Positions 44,140-53,718 are shown, counted from the stretch's first letter. The stretch: 58,980 bases of DNA from Aneurinibacillus tyrosinisolvens (GCF_001015055.1 NZ_BBWZ01000030.1:1-58980), one strand, 5' to 3'. Notes: generated from the letters alone by a model not told the origin. Numbers and translations: made by a program.

Positions 44140-44535
44140 TCAAAGGGAGGCATTATCAGAGTGCGTCCGCTTTTTATCGGACGCCCGCATGGCGTCGTAT
44201 TGGGGCAGCTGAAAATATTTAATGACAAGAGCGGCAGGAAGAATGTAGCCAATCATCGCTTCCACAATAGCGGCGGCACGTGCCCAGCCAAACGGCGTGA
44301 TATCTCCGTACCCCACAGAAAGAAGCGTAATGGAACTGAAGTAGAAGGACCGCGTAACCAAATCGAATGGCTGACTCTGATGGGAAGGGGCGGCGTAATG
44401 ATCGGTGATGTTTCCAAAACCGGTAAGCTCCAGTGCACAGTACAGAACAGAAAAAGCAAGCGTGATATTTATATACAGGATAAATAACGCCAGCATGTTA
44501 TAAAAGGTCCTTCGTTTCGAAATATAGCGGTTCAT
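44140..44535 (-). CDS. two-TM potassium channel protein
   Basis: This 131-residue protein has two transmembrane helices flanking a pore loop: MLALFILYINITLAFSVLY, the filter TLLSVGYGDITP (selectivity TxGYGD), and EAMIGYILPAALVIKYF. It lacks an RCK domain, so it is a minimal Ion_trans_2 K+ channel. Confidence 0.88.
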   Translation of the reverse strand: MNRYISKRRTFYNMLALFILYINITLAFSVLYCALELTGFGNITDHYAAPSHQSQPFDLVTRSFYFSSITLLSVGYGDITPFGWARAAAIVEAMIGYILPAALVIKYFQLPQYDAMRASDKKRTHSDNASL

Positions 44536-44661
44536 AGACGTATCTTTAAGCCTCCTTTGTTATAGGACGAGCGGTACTATATGTGTATGCGGGAAAACGC
44601 AACTTCAATCCGCCGCATTTTCTCGTTAAAAATGAAAAGTTACTACTTTGTTTTTTGGGAC

Positions 44662-44687
44662 GAATCAGTTACAATGAACATTGATTC
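44662..44687. promoter_or_regulatory. inverted repeat upstream of the RND operon
   Basis: GAATCA (44662-44667) and TGATTC (44682-44687) are perfect arms 14 bp apart, in the 270-bp interval before the pump gene. They may be an operator; no regulator gene is next to it. The rest of 44536-44809 shows no gene. Confidence 0.35.
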
Positions 44688-44809
44688 ATAGACGAAATGA
44701 GCCCGAAAGGAAGGATAGGGGAGTGAAACTTTTCGGCTATATATAGCGTAAGTATCGATAGGCTGAGAAAGAAACCATTCTACAGGGAGTAAAAAAGGGG
44801 AGATAGAGG

Positions 44810-47800
44810 TTGAAAATAGCTGAATTATCGGTAAAGCGTCCTGTAACGATCGTCATGCTATGCATTGCGGTCGTGCTATTCGGAATGATCTCTTTGCCGT
44901 TGCTAAAGGTAGATTTATACCCGGAACTGAATGTTCCCGTAGCGGTCGTCGCTACAAGTTATCCGGGTGCGGCGCCGGGCGAAGTGGAAAATCTCGTTTC
45001 CAAACCGCTTGAAGAAGCAATCGGAACCGTAAGTAAAATTAAAACGATAAATTCTGTCTCCATCAACGGTGCCTCCCAGGTTATCGCCCAGTTTAACTGG
45101 GGAACCGACATGGATCAGGCTGCGCTCGATATGAGGGAGAAGATCGATCTTGTGCGTGACAGGCTCCCTGACGGCGCCAACGCACCGCGCGTCATTAAAA
45201 TCGACCCGAACAGCACGGCGATTGTATCGCTTGCGATGTATGGGAAGACGGATGTGACCGAACTAAATAGAATCGCGAAAGATGTAATCCAGCCAAGGCT
45301 GGAGCGGGTAGACGGTGTTGCCTCGGTCTCTATTTCCGGAGGGAAAGAGCGGGAAATTCAATTGACAATCAATCCGGATGCTTTAAATACATACGGGTTA
45401 ACGGTAGAACAGATTACCCAGAGCCTCGGTGCACGCAACTTGTCCGGGACGGCAGGGAGCGTAGCGGAAGGCGACCGGAACGTCAGTATCAAGGTAACAG
45501 GTGAATTTGACAGCGTGCAGAATATCGGGGAAACTCCGGTAGCCTTACCTTCCGGCGGCACCATTCAGCTGGCGGATCTTCTGACCGTTACAGACGGTTA
45601 TAAAAAAGTAGCCCAGAAAACGAAGGTAAACGGCCAGACCGGCCTGGGGCTTGATGTAATGAAAGCATCGGGTGCCAACACCGTAAACGTGGCCGACGCG
45701 GTGGCGAAAGAGCTGGAGGTAATAAAGAAACAACTGCCGAAGGGCGTCCAGCTTGTAACTATTCTCGATACATCTACTTTTATTAAGGACTCCATTAACA
45801 CGGTCATTAGCCATACATTGGAAGGCGGTATTTTCGCGGTTATCATCCTGTACCTCTTCCTGAACAGCTTCCGTTCAACGATTGTCGTTGCAGTTGTTAT
45901 TCCGATTTCTTTAATCGCGACGTTTTGCCTTATGTATTTCTCCGGGCAAACGATTAACCTTATTTCATTAGGGGGATTAACGCTGGGTCTTGGGTCGCTT
46001 GTCGACTTTGCCGTCGTTGTACTGGAGAGTATATACCGCAAGCGCCAGCAGGGACTGGAAATCACGGCCGCTTCGATTCTTGGTACGAAGGAAGTCGGAA
46101 CGGCAGTCATGGCGTCTGCCCTGGCTCAGATTTCTGTGTTTATCCCGATCGTATTTGTTGAGGGGCTTGCTTCACAGTTGTTCGGGCCGCTCGCGCTGAC
46201 GGTTGTGTTTTCTCATATTGCGGCCCTTGCCGTGTCGGTTACACTCGTACCGATGATGTCATCCAAGCTGCTAAAAAAACCGCCGCGTGAGCCGCAAGAA
46301 TATATTCATTCCAGCAGCAAAACCCCTATGGCGTTATTTCAGAGAGGATTTCACCGCACGAGCGAGCGGTATGCAAGCTTGATTGCCTGGGCGCTCACCC
46401 ACCGGAAAACGGTTATCTTCTTTACGCTTGGCGCCTTTATCGCTTCGGTTGTTATTTTTGTTACACCGCTCATCGGAAAAGAGTTCATGGCGGCTTTTGA
46501 CCAGGGCGAAGTAGCGGTACAGGTTAAGCTGCAGCCAGGCTCCAAGCTGGAGGAAACAGAGAAGATTGTTAGCCAGGCCGAAGAAATTGTGAACAAAGTT
46601 CCTGAGAAGGAAAGGGTATATACTTCCATAGGGCGCGGCGGGATCCCGGGTGTCGTCCAGGTAGATACAGCCAATCTTGCTTCGATTCAGTTGAAGCTTG
46701 TGCCAAAAGACAAACGCAGCCGTTCAACGGAACAAGTAGTCGAAGAGCTGCGCAAGAAAATGAACACCATTGCCGGTGCTGAATTTACGGTTGATCTTGC
46801 CTCTCCGGGCGGGGCCCCTCAGGGATCGGCTGTTGATATTTCAGTGCGCGGGGACGATTTAAAAGTGCTGGCTGATTTGAGTAAGTCGATTGCCGGTTTG
46901 GTGAAAGAGGTAGAAGGCACGCGTAATGTAGCCTCCTCACTGGATGCCGAGAATGAACAGTTCCAGCTTAAAGTAAACAGCAATGTCGCCGCGCAGTACG
47001 GTGTGACCACGAGTCAAATTCTGTCAGCTGTACGCACCGCTTTTGACGGCCAGGTCGCAACACAGTACCGGACGGGCGATGATGAAATTGATGTTCGTTT
47101 GAAATTCCCGGAAAATTTCAAGTCTGAAATGAACAATATTGAAGGTGTTATGATTTCAACGCCAGGCGGCGCCAAGGTAGCCGTTGGCCAGGTCGCAACG
47201 ATTACAAAGGAAGTCGTTCCACAGCAAATTACGCGTAAAAACCAGACGCGTGAAGTGAATATTACCGGGGATATTAGCGGGCGTCCATTAAATGCAGTCA
47301 CACAGGACGTTGATGCTAAGCTGGCAGGATTAAAGCTGCCTGACGGGTATTTCATCGAAACGGGCGGCCAATCAAAGGATATGGCAGATTCCTTTAGTAG
47401 TCTCGGCCTCGCTATTGTATTGTCGATTGTTCTCGTCTACATGGTTATGGCCAGCCAGTTTGAGTCGCTTTTTTATCCGTTCGTTATTATGTTCTCGATT
47501 CCACCGACACTTATTGGTGTCGTTATCGGTTTGCTTGTGACGAGACAGTCACTCGGGGTACCGGCGCTCATGGGCTACATCCTGCTTATCGGGATTGTTG
47601 TGAATAACGCCATCGTGCTCATCGACTATGTAAACACCCTCCGGAAAGAGGGGATGGAACGGGATGAAGCCATTAAAAAAGCAGGTCCTATACGTTTGCG
47701 CCCTATTATCATGACCACACTGGCAACGGTGCTTGCCATTCTGCCGCTGGCATTCGGCGGAGGGGAAGGAAGCGAGGGCATGGCCCCGCTCGCCGTTGTT

Positions 47801-47971
47801 GTCGTATTCGGGCTTACCTTCTCCACCATGATTACGCTTGTGCTTATTCCTGTCGTCTACACGTTGTTTGACGATATGATTGAAAAACGCAGGCGTCGCC
47901 GGATGGAGCGTCGGGAGAAAAAAAGACAGCGGAGAGATCAGGAAACAGGAGGGAAACCATTCCATGCGTAA
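44810..47971 (+). CDS. RND efflux transporter permease (HAE1/SwrC-like)
   Basis: This 1053-residue inner-membrane pump has 12 transmembrane segments and two large external loops of the AcrB/MMT type (SVKRPVTIVMLCIAVVLFGM at the start; ISLGGLTLGLGSLVDFAVVV as TM4 region; the second half repeats the pattern at VYMVMASQFESLFYPFVIMF). It should export drugs, lipids or surfactin-like compounds by proton antiport. The start is TTG after AAGGGGAGA. It overlaps its adaptor gene by 8 bp. Confidence 0.95.
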   Translation: MKIAELSVKRPVTIVMLCIAVVLFGMISLPLLKVDLYPELNVPVAVVATSYPGAAPGEVENLVSKPLEEAIGTVSKIKTINSVSINGASQVIAQFNWGTDMDQAALDMREKIDLVRDRLPDGANAPRVIKIDPNSTAIVSLAMYGKTDVTELNRIAKDVIQPRLERVDGVASVSISGGKEREIQLTINPDALNTYGLTVEQITQSLGARNLSGTAGSVAEGDRNVSIKVTGEFDSVQNIGETPVALPSGGTIQLADLLTVTDGYKKVAQKTKVNGQTGLGLDVMKASGANTVNVADAVAKELEVIKKQLPKGVQLVTILDTSTFIKDSINTVISHTLEGGIFAVIILYLFLNSFRSTIVVAVVIPISLIATFCLMYFSGQTINLISLGGLTLGLGSLVDFAVVVLESIYRKRQQGLEITAASILGTKEVGTAVMASALAQISVFIPIVFVEGLASQLFGPLALTVVFSHIAALAVSVTLVPMMSSKLLKKPPREPQEYIHSSSKTPMALFQRGFHRTSERYASLIAWALTHRKTVIFFTLGAFIASVVIFVTPLIGKEFMAAFDQGEVAVQVKLQPGSKLEETEKIVSQAEEIVNKVPEKERVYTSIGRGGIPGVVQVDTANLASIQLKLVPKDKRSRSTEQVVEELRKKMNTIAGAEFTVDLASPGGAPQGSAVDISVRGDDLKVLADLSKSIAGLVKEVEGTRNVASSLDAENEQFQLKVNSNVAAQYGVTTSQILSAVRTAFDGQVATQYRTGDDEIDVRLKFPENFKSEMNNIEGVMISTPGGAKVAVGQVATITKEVVPQQITRKNQTREVNITGDISGRPLNAVTQDVDAKLAGLKLPDGYFIETGGQSKDMADSFSSLGLAIVLSIVLVYMVMASQFESLFYPFVIMFSIPPTLIGVVIGLLVTRQSLGVPALMGYILLIGIVVNNAIVLIDYVNTLRKEGMERDEAIKKAGPIRLRPIIMTTLATVLAILPLAFGGGEGSEGMAPLAVVVVFGLTFSTMITLVLIPVVYTLFDDMIEKRRRRRMERREKKRQRRDQETGGKPFHA

Positions 47972-49400
47972 AATAGTAATGGGGATGACGATTGCCGGTC
48001 TTGTGGTGAGCAGCGTGCTTGCCGCAGGATGCGGAGCAGGCGGGAGCAAGGAGGCTGCAGCCCCGGCAGCGATAAAGACAATTTCTGTTGAGACAGCATC
48101 AGCCGTAACCGGTTCGCTTGATAAGGGCCGGGCGTTAGCAGGCACGACGCAGGCGCTGCAGCTTGTCAATGTTGTGCCGAAAACGAGCGCGCGGGTGACC
48201 TCCATTAACGTAAAGGTCGGCCAGGAAGTGAGTGCAGGGGACGTGCTTTTCCGTTTGGACGGCCAGGATTTACGCCACGCTGTTGAGCAGGCGCAGCAAA
48301 GCCTCGCCCTTTCCAGGGCGACGCTGGCACAAGCCCAATCGCAGCAGCAGAGCGGGGTTGATAGCGCTCAGGGTGGCATTAACCAGGCAAACAGCGGTCT
48401 CATTCAGGCAAATACGGCCTTGAATCAGGCCGTGAATGGCCTTGCGACAGCAGCGAATGGGCTTGAACAGGCAAACAATGGATTGGACCGGGCACAGCAG
48501 GCATATAATGATGCCAAAACGAACGCGGATCGCATGCAGATGCTCTTCGATCAGGGAGCGGCCAGCAAACAGCAGCTGGAACAAGCGCAAACACAGCTGA
48601 CGAACGCCCAGATTGCGATACGGGATGCGCAGGTAGGAAAGAAAAATGCGGCAGCGGCCCTGAAGAATGCCGAGACAGCGAAGGGCAGCGCGGAGGCGAC
48701 GAAGAAAAATGCGGCGGCCTCCCTGCAAACGGCACAAAAGCAAGTGAGCAATGCGCGTAAAGGGGACGGGATCGAAGTCTCGCGCCAGCAGGTGAAGCAG
48801 GCGGAAGTCGCGCTGAAAATCGCCCGCGACAACCTTGCGAACGCGACGGTCGTGGCGCCGATTTCAGGCATGATCGGGACCATCAACGGTGAGATTGGTG
48901 ATTTTGCTTCGCCGCAGAGCCCGTTTATGGTCCTGGCAAATCTGAATCCGATGAAGGTGATTGTGAACACACCGGAAAACCTTGTCCATCTTTTTGCGAT
49001 GGGTCAAACCGTAGACGTTCAGGTGCCTTCTACAGGGATGACGACAAACGGAACGGTGGCGAGCATCAGCCCGTTAAATCTGCAGTCCAAAGGATATCCG
49101 ATCACGATCGAAGTTCCTAACGCGGGCGGAGAGTTAAAAGCCGGCATGGTCATTCAAGTGAATGTCGCTTCCCCGGGTGCAAAGAGAGGCATTGTCATTC
49201 CGACAGCTGCCGTCTTAAGTGAGGATGGAAAACCGTATGTCTTCATTGCTCAGGGAGATAAACCGGTCCGCAAACCCATCACGATTGTTGAGGAAAACAG
49301 CGACCGGGCGATTGTTACCGGGCTTAGCGCAGGCCAGAAAGTAATTACCAAAGGGCAGTCTCTCCTTAATGGGGACGTAAAAATATCAATAAAAAAATAG
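47964..49400 (+). CDS. RND efflux adaptor (membrane fusion) lipoprotein
   Basis: This 478-residue protein has a lipobox LAAGC near residue 21, so it is anchored at the membrane outer face. A biotinyl-lipoyl-like domain (VGQEVSAGDVLFRLDGQDL) encloses a very long Ala/Gln-rich helical hairpin (about residues 105-280) and is followed by beta-barrel and membrane-proximal domains (GMIGTINGEIGDFASPQSPF, VVIPTAAVL-like). It would link the RND pump across the cell wall. ATG 47964 lies in the last codons of the pump gene. Confidence 0.93.
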   Translation: MRKIVMGMTIAGLVVSSVLAAGCGAGGSKEAAAPAAIKTISVETASAVTGSLDKGRALAGTTQALQLVNVVPKTSARVTSINVKVGQEVSAGDVLFRLDGQDLRHAVEQAQQSLALSRATLAQAQSQQQSGVDSAQGGINQANSGLIQANTALNQAVNGLATAANGLEQANNGLDRAQQAYNDAKTNADRMQMLFDQGAASKQQLEQAQTQLTNAQIAIRDAQVGKKNAAAALKNAETAKGSAEATKKNAAASLQTAQKQVSNARKGDGIEVSRQQVKQAEVALKIARDNLANATVVAPISGMIGTINGEIGDFASPQSPFMVLANLNPMKVIVNTPENLVHLFAMGQTVDVQVPSTGMTTNGTVASISPLNLQSKGYPITIEVPNAGGELKAGMVIQVNVASPGAKRGIVIPTAAVLSEDGKPYVFIAQGDKPVRKPITIVEENSDRAIVTGLSAGQKVITKGQSLLNGDVKISIKK

Positions 49401-49462
49401 TTTAGTTTCACCTCCTGTTGTACATCCTGTGAAGGAGAACCTAACACAGGAGGGATCAACGA

Positions 49463-49885
49463 ATGAAGAAACTGCTTGCGTGTGTGACGGTATTGCTAAT
49501 GGCATTTGGCGCGGCGGGCTGCCAGGAAAGGGGCGACTCCTCTCAGCGGTCGTTATCTTCCGGGGATCAGGGTACGCAAAGTAAAGAAGTAATTGCCCAA
49601 TCCCCGAGTCTTGCCGTCTCTCATTCCATTGAAGGGGATACGGTGTATCTGTCCTTTCTCACCCGGAACTTCTCCTATACTCCGGAAGGTGTGCGTGCGC
49701 CGAACAGGCAGGGGGAAGGGCATATAAATGTTTGGGTTGATGGAAAGAAGTCTTCCGTATATGAGGGTAAGAAAGAAATCCCGGCCCTTGTTCCAGGGGT
49801 TCATAGGTTTGCGGTTGAACTGGCACAAAACAGCAACAAACCGTATTCAGGGACGAAAATCGAATTTGAAATAACGGTAAAATAA
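49463..49885 (+). CDS. lipoprotein of unknown function
   Basis: This 140-residue protein has a lipobox (FGAAGC, Cys20) and a beta-rich domain (GEGHINVWVDGKKSSVYEG, ALVPGVHRFAVELAQ) similar to DUF4399-like domains. It follows the RND adaptor by 62 bp and has its own AGGAGGG; it may accompany the pump at the cell surface. Confidence 0.7.
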   Translation: MKKLLACVTVLLMAFGAAGCQERGDSSQRSLSSGDQGTQSKEVIAQSPSLAVSHSIEGDTVYLSFLTRNFSYTPEGVRAPNRQGEGHINVWVDGKKSSVYEGKKEIPALVPGVHRFAVELAQNSNKPYSGTKIEFEITVK

Positions 49886-49900
49886 AAAACCAGTTTATGA

Positions 49901-49947
49901 GCGATTCCGGATCGACGAAACAAGTCGAATCCGGAGTCGCCTTTTTA
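49901..49947 (+). terminator. terminator after the RND unit
   Basis: GCGATTCCGGATCGAC / GTCGAATCCGGAGTCGC pair with small mismatches; TTTTTATTT follows. Confidence 0.85.
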
Positions 49948-49964
49948 TTTCCTATAAAAAATAA

Positions 49965-50040
49965 ATCAATTTTTTTTGATAAATGCATTGCATAATTGGT
50001 CGAACTTGCATATACTACAATTAAATCAAATAATATTGAT
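49965..50040 (+). promoter_or_regulatory. arsR promoter with two ArsR-type operators
   Basis: ATCAATTTTTTTTGAT (49965-49980) and ATCAAATAATATTGAT (50025-50040) both have the form ATCAA-N6-TTGAT, the standard ArsR/SmtB site in bacilli. Between them are TTGCAT (49988-49993) and, 17 bp later, TATACT (50011-50016). The downstream operator overlaps the likely transcription start. Confidence 0.8.
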
Positions 50041-50082
50041 GTAACTTTATTACTGCTTTTGAAGAAATGAGGGAGAATACAC

Positions 50083-50412
50083 ATGAAGAAAGAATTGCCG
50101 TTACTACATAATTCCCTTGATAACACGTTTGAACAGTACGAAGCAAAATTCAAAGCTCTGGCAGACAAAAAACGTCTTCATATTATGTATGAATTATGCC
50201 AGCGGGGAAAAACATGTGTTTGCGATCTTACAGAGATTGTAGATATGCAGCAGTCAAAGTTGTCTTATCATCTGAAAATTCTCCTTGATGCGAACCTCAT
50301 TGAGAAAGAGACAATAGGAACCTGGAGCTATTATCAATTGAGCGAAAAAGAGTTGAGTGGTCTTCTTTCAAACCAACTTTGCTGCGTTTTTCTGTCCGGT
50401 AAGGGAAATTAA
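50083..50412 (+). CDS. arsR: ArsR family metalloregulator
   Basis: This 109-residue winged-helix repressor has TCVCDLTEIVDMQQSKLSYH, in which the CVC pair in the recognition-helix region is the As(III)-binding motif of ArsR, and a CC pair near the C-terminus. It should repress its own promoter until arsenite binds. GGGAG precedes the ATG. The downstream resistance genes are reduced to a fragment of arsI. Confidence 0.9.
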   Translation: MKKELPLLHNSLDNTFEQYEAKFKALADKKRLHIMYELCQRGKTCVCDLTEIVDMQQSKLSYHLKILLDANLIEKETIGTWSYYQLSEKELSGLLSNQLCCVFLSGKGN

Positions 50413-50434
50413 ATTTTTTTACTCTATAAATCAA

Positions 50435-50551
50435 TTTTTTGATATTAATGGAAACGGATGGGAACTCCTTTGTACAAAAGAAGATGCAGATGTTTACACT
50501 AAAGCCAGCGACAGCACGTGCTGTCCTGTTGATATGCAAAAAAAGAGGTAA
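50435..50551 (+). pseudogene. 3' remnant of arsI (ArsI/CadI-type dioxygenase)
   Basis: In frame with TAA at 50549, about 38 codons read FFDINGNGWELLCTKEDADV and then YTKASDSTCCPVDMQKKR. This corresponds to the C-terminus of ArsI/CadI-type vicinal-oxygen-chelate proteins (DPDGNEWEFFYTK, then Cys-rich DSxxCC). The rest of the gene, including its metal ligands and start, is missing, so a deletion between arsR and this tail is likely. Confidence 0.6.
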
Positions 50552-50573
50552 ATCTCATTAAGAGAAATACCTC
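50537..50573 (-). terminator. terminator of the CAP-domain gene
   Basis: GAGGTAAATCTC and GAGAAATACCTC form a stem; on the minus strand it is followed by TTTTTTT. It overlaps the end of the arsI remnant. Confidence 0.85.
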
Positions 50574-50585
50574 CATCAAATAAAT

Positions 50586-51290
50586 TTATCCTTTGAACAT
50601 TTGCACAAACATTTTGCCGTACGGTCCGCCGTTTACAATCCCAATTCCAGCTTCCGTAAAGGCGCTGTTCAAGATGTTCGCACGGTGACCGGGTGAATTC
50701 ATCAGAGACGTATGCGCAGCCTGAACGGTTGCATTTCCAGCGATGTTTTCACCGGCTGTGCGGTATGTTACGCCGTAGGTTCTCATCATATCAAACGGTG
50801 AGCCGTAGGTTGGAGATTGGTGGCTGAAATAGTTTTTGTTAATCATGTCCTGTGCTTTTAATCGAGCTAGCTTTTGTAATTCCATATTTACCTTCAGTGG
50901 TGCCAGTCCTTGTTTTGCACGTTCCTGGTTCACAAGGCTTACCATTTTCTGTTCATCAGCAGTCAGGCCTTGAGTAGCTGAAGCAGCTGGTGCAGGAGCA
51001 GCTGGCGCTGCCGGTTGCTTTACCGGTTGAGGTGCAGGCTGGGCTGGCCGGGTTACCTTCGCAGGGGCGGCTGGTGCATTATTTCCTACCGTTTCTACTG
51101 GAATCATGCTATATTGTTTACTATATTTGTCCAGTAGGCTTTGAAAATCACCCCATGAAGTAGAAGGTGTTTGATAAACGGTTTTGTACCCTGCAGATGC
51201 CGGGCATTCGCTGGCTGCTTGTACTCCTGTTGTGTTGAGGGTAAAAATGGATGCACAAATCAATGATGCAGCTAGTACTCTCTTCATCAA
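50586..51290 (-). CDS. secreted CAP-domain protein (YkwD-like)
   Basis: This 234-residue protein has a signal peptide (KRVLAASLICASIF ... VQAA), a short N-terminal domain, a Pro/Ala-rich linker (about 75-105) and a C-terminal CAP/SCP domain with LVNQERAKQGLAPLKVN, YFSHQSPTYGSPFD and HRANILN. Bacterial CAP proteins are common on spores and cell walls; the activity is unknown. It has its own terminator at 50537-50573. Confidence 0.92.
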   Translation of the reverse strand: MMKRVLAASLICASIFTLNTTGVQAASECPASAGYKTVYQTPSTSWGDFQSLLDKYSKQYSMIPVETVGNNAPAAPAKVTRPAQPAPQPVKQPAAPAAPAPAASATQGLTADEQKMVSLVNQERAKQGLAPLKVNMELQKLARLKAQDMINKNYFSHQSPTYGSPFDMMRTYGVTYRTAGENIAGNATVQAAHTSLMNSPGHRANILNSAFTEAGIGIVNGGPYGKMFVQMFKG

Positions 51291-51517
51291 ATCATTCCTT
51301 TATAGTAGATTGGCTGTTGGACAACCTCTACCATAGTAACATACAATTCATAGTAAATTAGTTGGTAATGTTTGCAAATCAATAGACTCGGGGAAAAGAC
51401 GTTCCGTTTACTCCTAATTCGTCCGACAGAATCATACAGTAGTATAAGCAGCATTCATCGGGATTCACTTCTTCTGGGCGTTTGTCATATACTGCTTCAG
51501 AAGAGAGAGGTGACACG

Positions 51518-52489
51518 ATGGGAAAGGTACGAAACGCTGAGACGATTCGAGGTGAGAAGATGGGGACGAATGGAAAAACAACCGGCAATCAAATTAAAGT
51601 CGTCTTTCGAAACGAGGAGCTGGCTCCCGTTAATCGCGATAAGATCATTAGTTCTCGCATGAAAGCACTGGACAATGAATCGGGCGCGCTTAAAGAACTG
51701 GAAAGTCTCGTAGGCCTTGATGAAGTCAAAAAACTCGTATATGAAATTTACGCCTTTTTGACGATTCGTAAGTTAAGGGAAGAACAGGGGTTATATAACT
51801 CTCCTCATATGTTTCATATGGTGTTTAAAGGAAATCCTGGAACGGGTAAAACAACAGTGGCCCGTATTTTAGGAAAGCTGTTTAAAGATATGGGGATTTT
51901 GGAAAAAGGGCATCTTATAGAAGTTGAAAGAGCGGATCTCGTCGGCGAATATATTGGTCACACAGCGTCGAAAACGAGGGATATTATAAAGAAGGCACTC
52001 GGCGGTGTGCTTTTCATTGATGAAGCGTATTCCCTTGTACGGGGCGGGGAAAAGGATTTTGGTAAAGAATGCATTGACACGCTGATTAAAAGCCTTGAGG
52101 ATGATCGGAAACAGCTCATCGTCATTCTTGCCGGTTATAATGAAGAAATGGATTATTTTCTTTCCTGTAATCCAGGGCTCCCTTCCCGCTTTCCAATTAA
52201 GCTGGACTTCCCTGATTACCCCATTAACCAGTTAATTGAAATTGCGGATTCAATGTGTAACGAACAGGCCTACCACCTGTCACAGGAAGCCCGTTTTCTT
52301 ATTCGTAAGCTTCTAAATAAGGAGCAGGAAGAGGGAACTGACCACTTTAGCAATGCAAGATATGTGCGGAATATGATTGAAAAGGCCATCCGCCAGCAGG
52401 CCATTCGTATTGTTACCGATCCTGCGGTCCGCGAAGTGAGCAAAAATATGCTGATGGAACTTAGAGCCCAGGACTTTGAGAGAGAATAA
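51518..52489 (+). CDS. spoVK: stage V sporulation protein K (AAA ATPase)
   Basis: This 323-residue CbbX-type AAA ATPase has Walker A FKGNPGTGKTT, Walker B GGVLFIDEAYSL, and sensor/arginine segments NPGLPSRFPIKLDFPDYP. In B. subtilis SpoVK is needed for late sporulation (cortex/dormancy) and is made in the mother cell. ATG 51518 follows GAGAGGTG; the longer frame from 51482 has no site. It is followed by the tetraprenyl-curcumene synthase gene and then hflX. Confidence 0.92.
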   Translation: MGKVRNAETIRGEKMGTNGKTTGNQIKVVFRNEELAPVNRDKIISSRMKALDNESGALKELESLVGLDEVKKLVYEIYAFLTIRKLREEQGLYNSPHMFHMVFKGNPGTGKTTVARILGKLFKDMGILEKGHLIEVERADLVGEYIGHTASKTRDIIKKALGGVLFIDEAYSLVRGGEKDFGKECIDTLIKSLEDDRKQLIVILAGYNEEMDYFLSCNPGLPSRFPIKLDFPDYPINQLIEIADSMCNEQAYHLSQEARFLIRKLLNKEQEEGTDHFSNARYVRNMIEKAIRQQAIRIVTDPAVREVSKNMLMELRAQDFERE

Positions 52490-52512
52490 CGTACGTAAAG
52501 GTGGTGAACTCC

Positions 52513-53595
52513 ATGTATCCGAAGGGACCCCTTCGTTTGATGTACCGGATATATCGACACATTTTCCCTGCTGTTAGGGAAGAGCTTACCAGGTGGAAAG
52601 AGCGTGCTCTCAGCATTCCCGATCCGGAACTGCGCAAGCAGGCACTGGACAGCATTGAGAATAAAACCTTCCACTGTGAAGGCGGCTCTGTGTATGCGGC
52701 GGGAAACATGGTTTTCAAGGATGCATTAATCCGGTTAATAGTCGCTTATCAAACCATAAGCGACTACCTGGACAACCTGTGTGATCGTTCTACATCATGC
52801 AGCCTGGAGAATTTCAAGAGGCTGCACCAGGCGATGCAGGACGCTGTGTCGCTGGCGCCGCCTATGCTTGATTATTATGCCTTCAATGACGAGAAGGATG
52901 ACGGAGGGTACTTGAGAGAGCTTGTTCTAACCTGCCAGCAGGAAATAAGAAAGCTGGCCCGGTACCCAGCTGTTAAGGAAGAGGTGCATCGTCTCGCCAC
53001 GCTCTATTGCGAGTTGCAAACGTATAAACATTTACCGCACGGGAAGAGGGAGGAACGCCTCCTTGCCTGGTGGGAAAATAATAAAGGAATGGCACCGGGC
53101 CTTTCGTGGAACGAATTCGCGGCGGCAACCGGTTCGACGCTAGGCGTGTTTTGTTTGTTTCAGGCGGCTTCTGACCTGCAAATCTCACAGGAACGAATAA
53201 ATAGCATTATGGAGGTTTATTTTCCCTGGATTTGTTCTTTACATATTCTGTTGGACTATTTAATCGATTTAGAAGAGGATCAACTCGGTGGCGACCTTAA
53301 TTTTATCGCCTCCTATTCCAGTAAAGCTGAAATTTACGAACGGCTTTCCTTCATCGCCCGGAAAGCGAAGGAGAAAATCAGTGTGCTGCCTGATTGGAAG
53401 TTTCATGAGATGATCATTGACGGGCTGCTCGGGCTTTATCTTTCGGACGGGAAGGTGACCCGCCAGCCGATGGTGCAGGACGTGGCGAAGCGGCTTATCC
53501 GTTCCTCCCCGCTCCACACGCGGTTCTTTTTCTTGAATAGCCGCGGCTACCGCGGGGGAAAGGCCGTGCTGCAAGCGCCCCCTACCGTGAAATAA
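52513..53595 (+). CDS. tetraprenyl-beta-curcumene synthase family protein (YtpB)
   Basis: This 360-residue class IB terpene synthase of the DUF2600 family has Asp-rich QTISDYLDNLCD (near residue 86) and LDYLIDLEEDQLGG (near residue 245), which bind Mg2+ and diphosphate. The B. subtilis homologue YtpB cyclises heptaprenyl diphosphate for spore-associated sesquarterpenes. It lies 23 bp after spoVK and shares its orientation, suggesting mother-cell expression. AAAGGTGG precedes ATG 52513. Confidence 0.9.
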   Translation: MYPKGPLRLMYRIYRHIFPAVREELTRWKERALSIPDPELRKQALDSIENKTFHCEGGSVYAAGNMVFKDALIRLIVAYQTISDYLDNLCDRSTSCSLENFKRLHQAMQDAVSLAPPMLDYYAFNDEKDDGGYLRELVLTCQQEIRKLARYPAVKEEVHRLATLYCELQTYKHLPHGKREERLLAWWENNKGMAPGLSWNEFAAATGSTLGVFCLFQAASDLQISQERINSIMEVYFPWICSLHILLDYLIDLEEDQLGGDLNFIASYSSKAEIYERLSFIARKAKEKISVLPDWKFHEMIIDGLLGLYLSDGKVTRQPMVQDVAKRLIRSSPLHTRFFFLNSRGYRGGKAVLQAPPTVK

Positions 53596-53610
53596 ACTGT
53601 GCTGCAAAGG

Positions 53611-53650
53611 AAAACTCCCCATGGTTTTTTGTCTGCGGGGAGTTTTCGCT
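53611..53650 (+). terminator. terminator after spoVK-ytpB
   Basis: AAAACTCCCC / GGGGAGTTTT with a 16-nt loop; TCGCTTTG follows. The stem is stable, but the T-run is only the end of the arm. Confidence 0.65.
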
Positions 53651-53718
53651 TTGTATTCTCCGTTCGTGTTTGGGGTATAGATTTGGTAAGATAATAAAAG
53701 ATAAAGGAGGCGTTACTT

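Noticed and set aside
50429..50446. Third ArsR operator after arsR
   Set aside because: The ATCAA..TTGAT arms are only 4 bp apart and lie within the conserved coding part of the arsI remnant, so chance is more likely.
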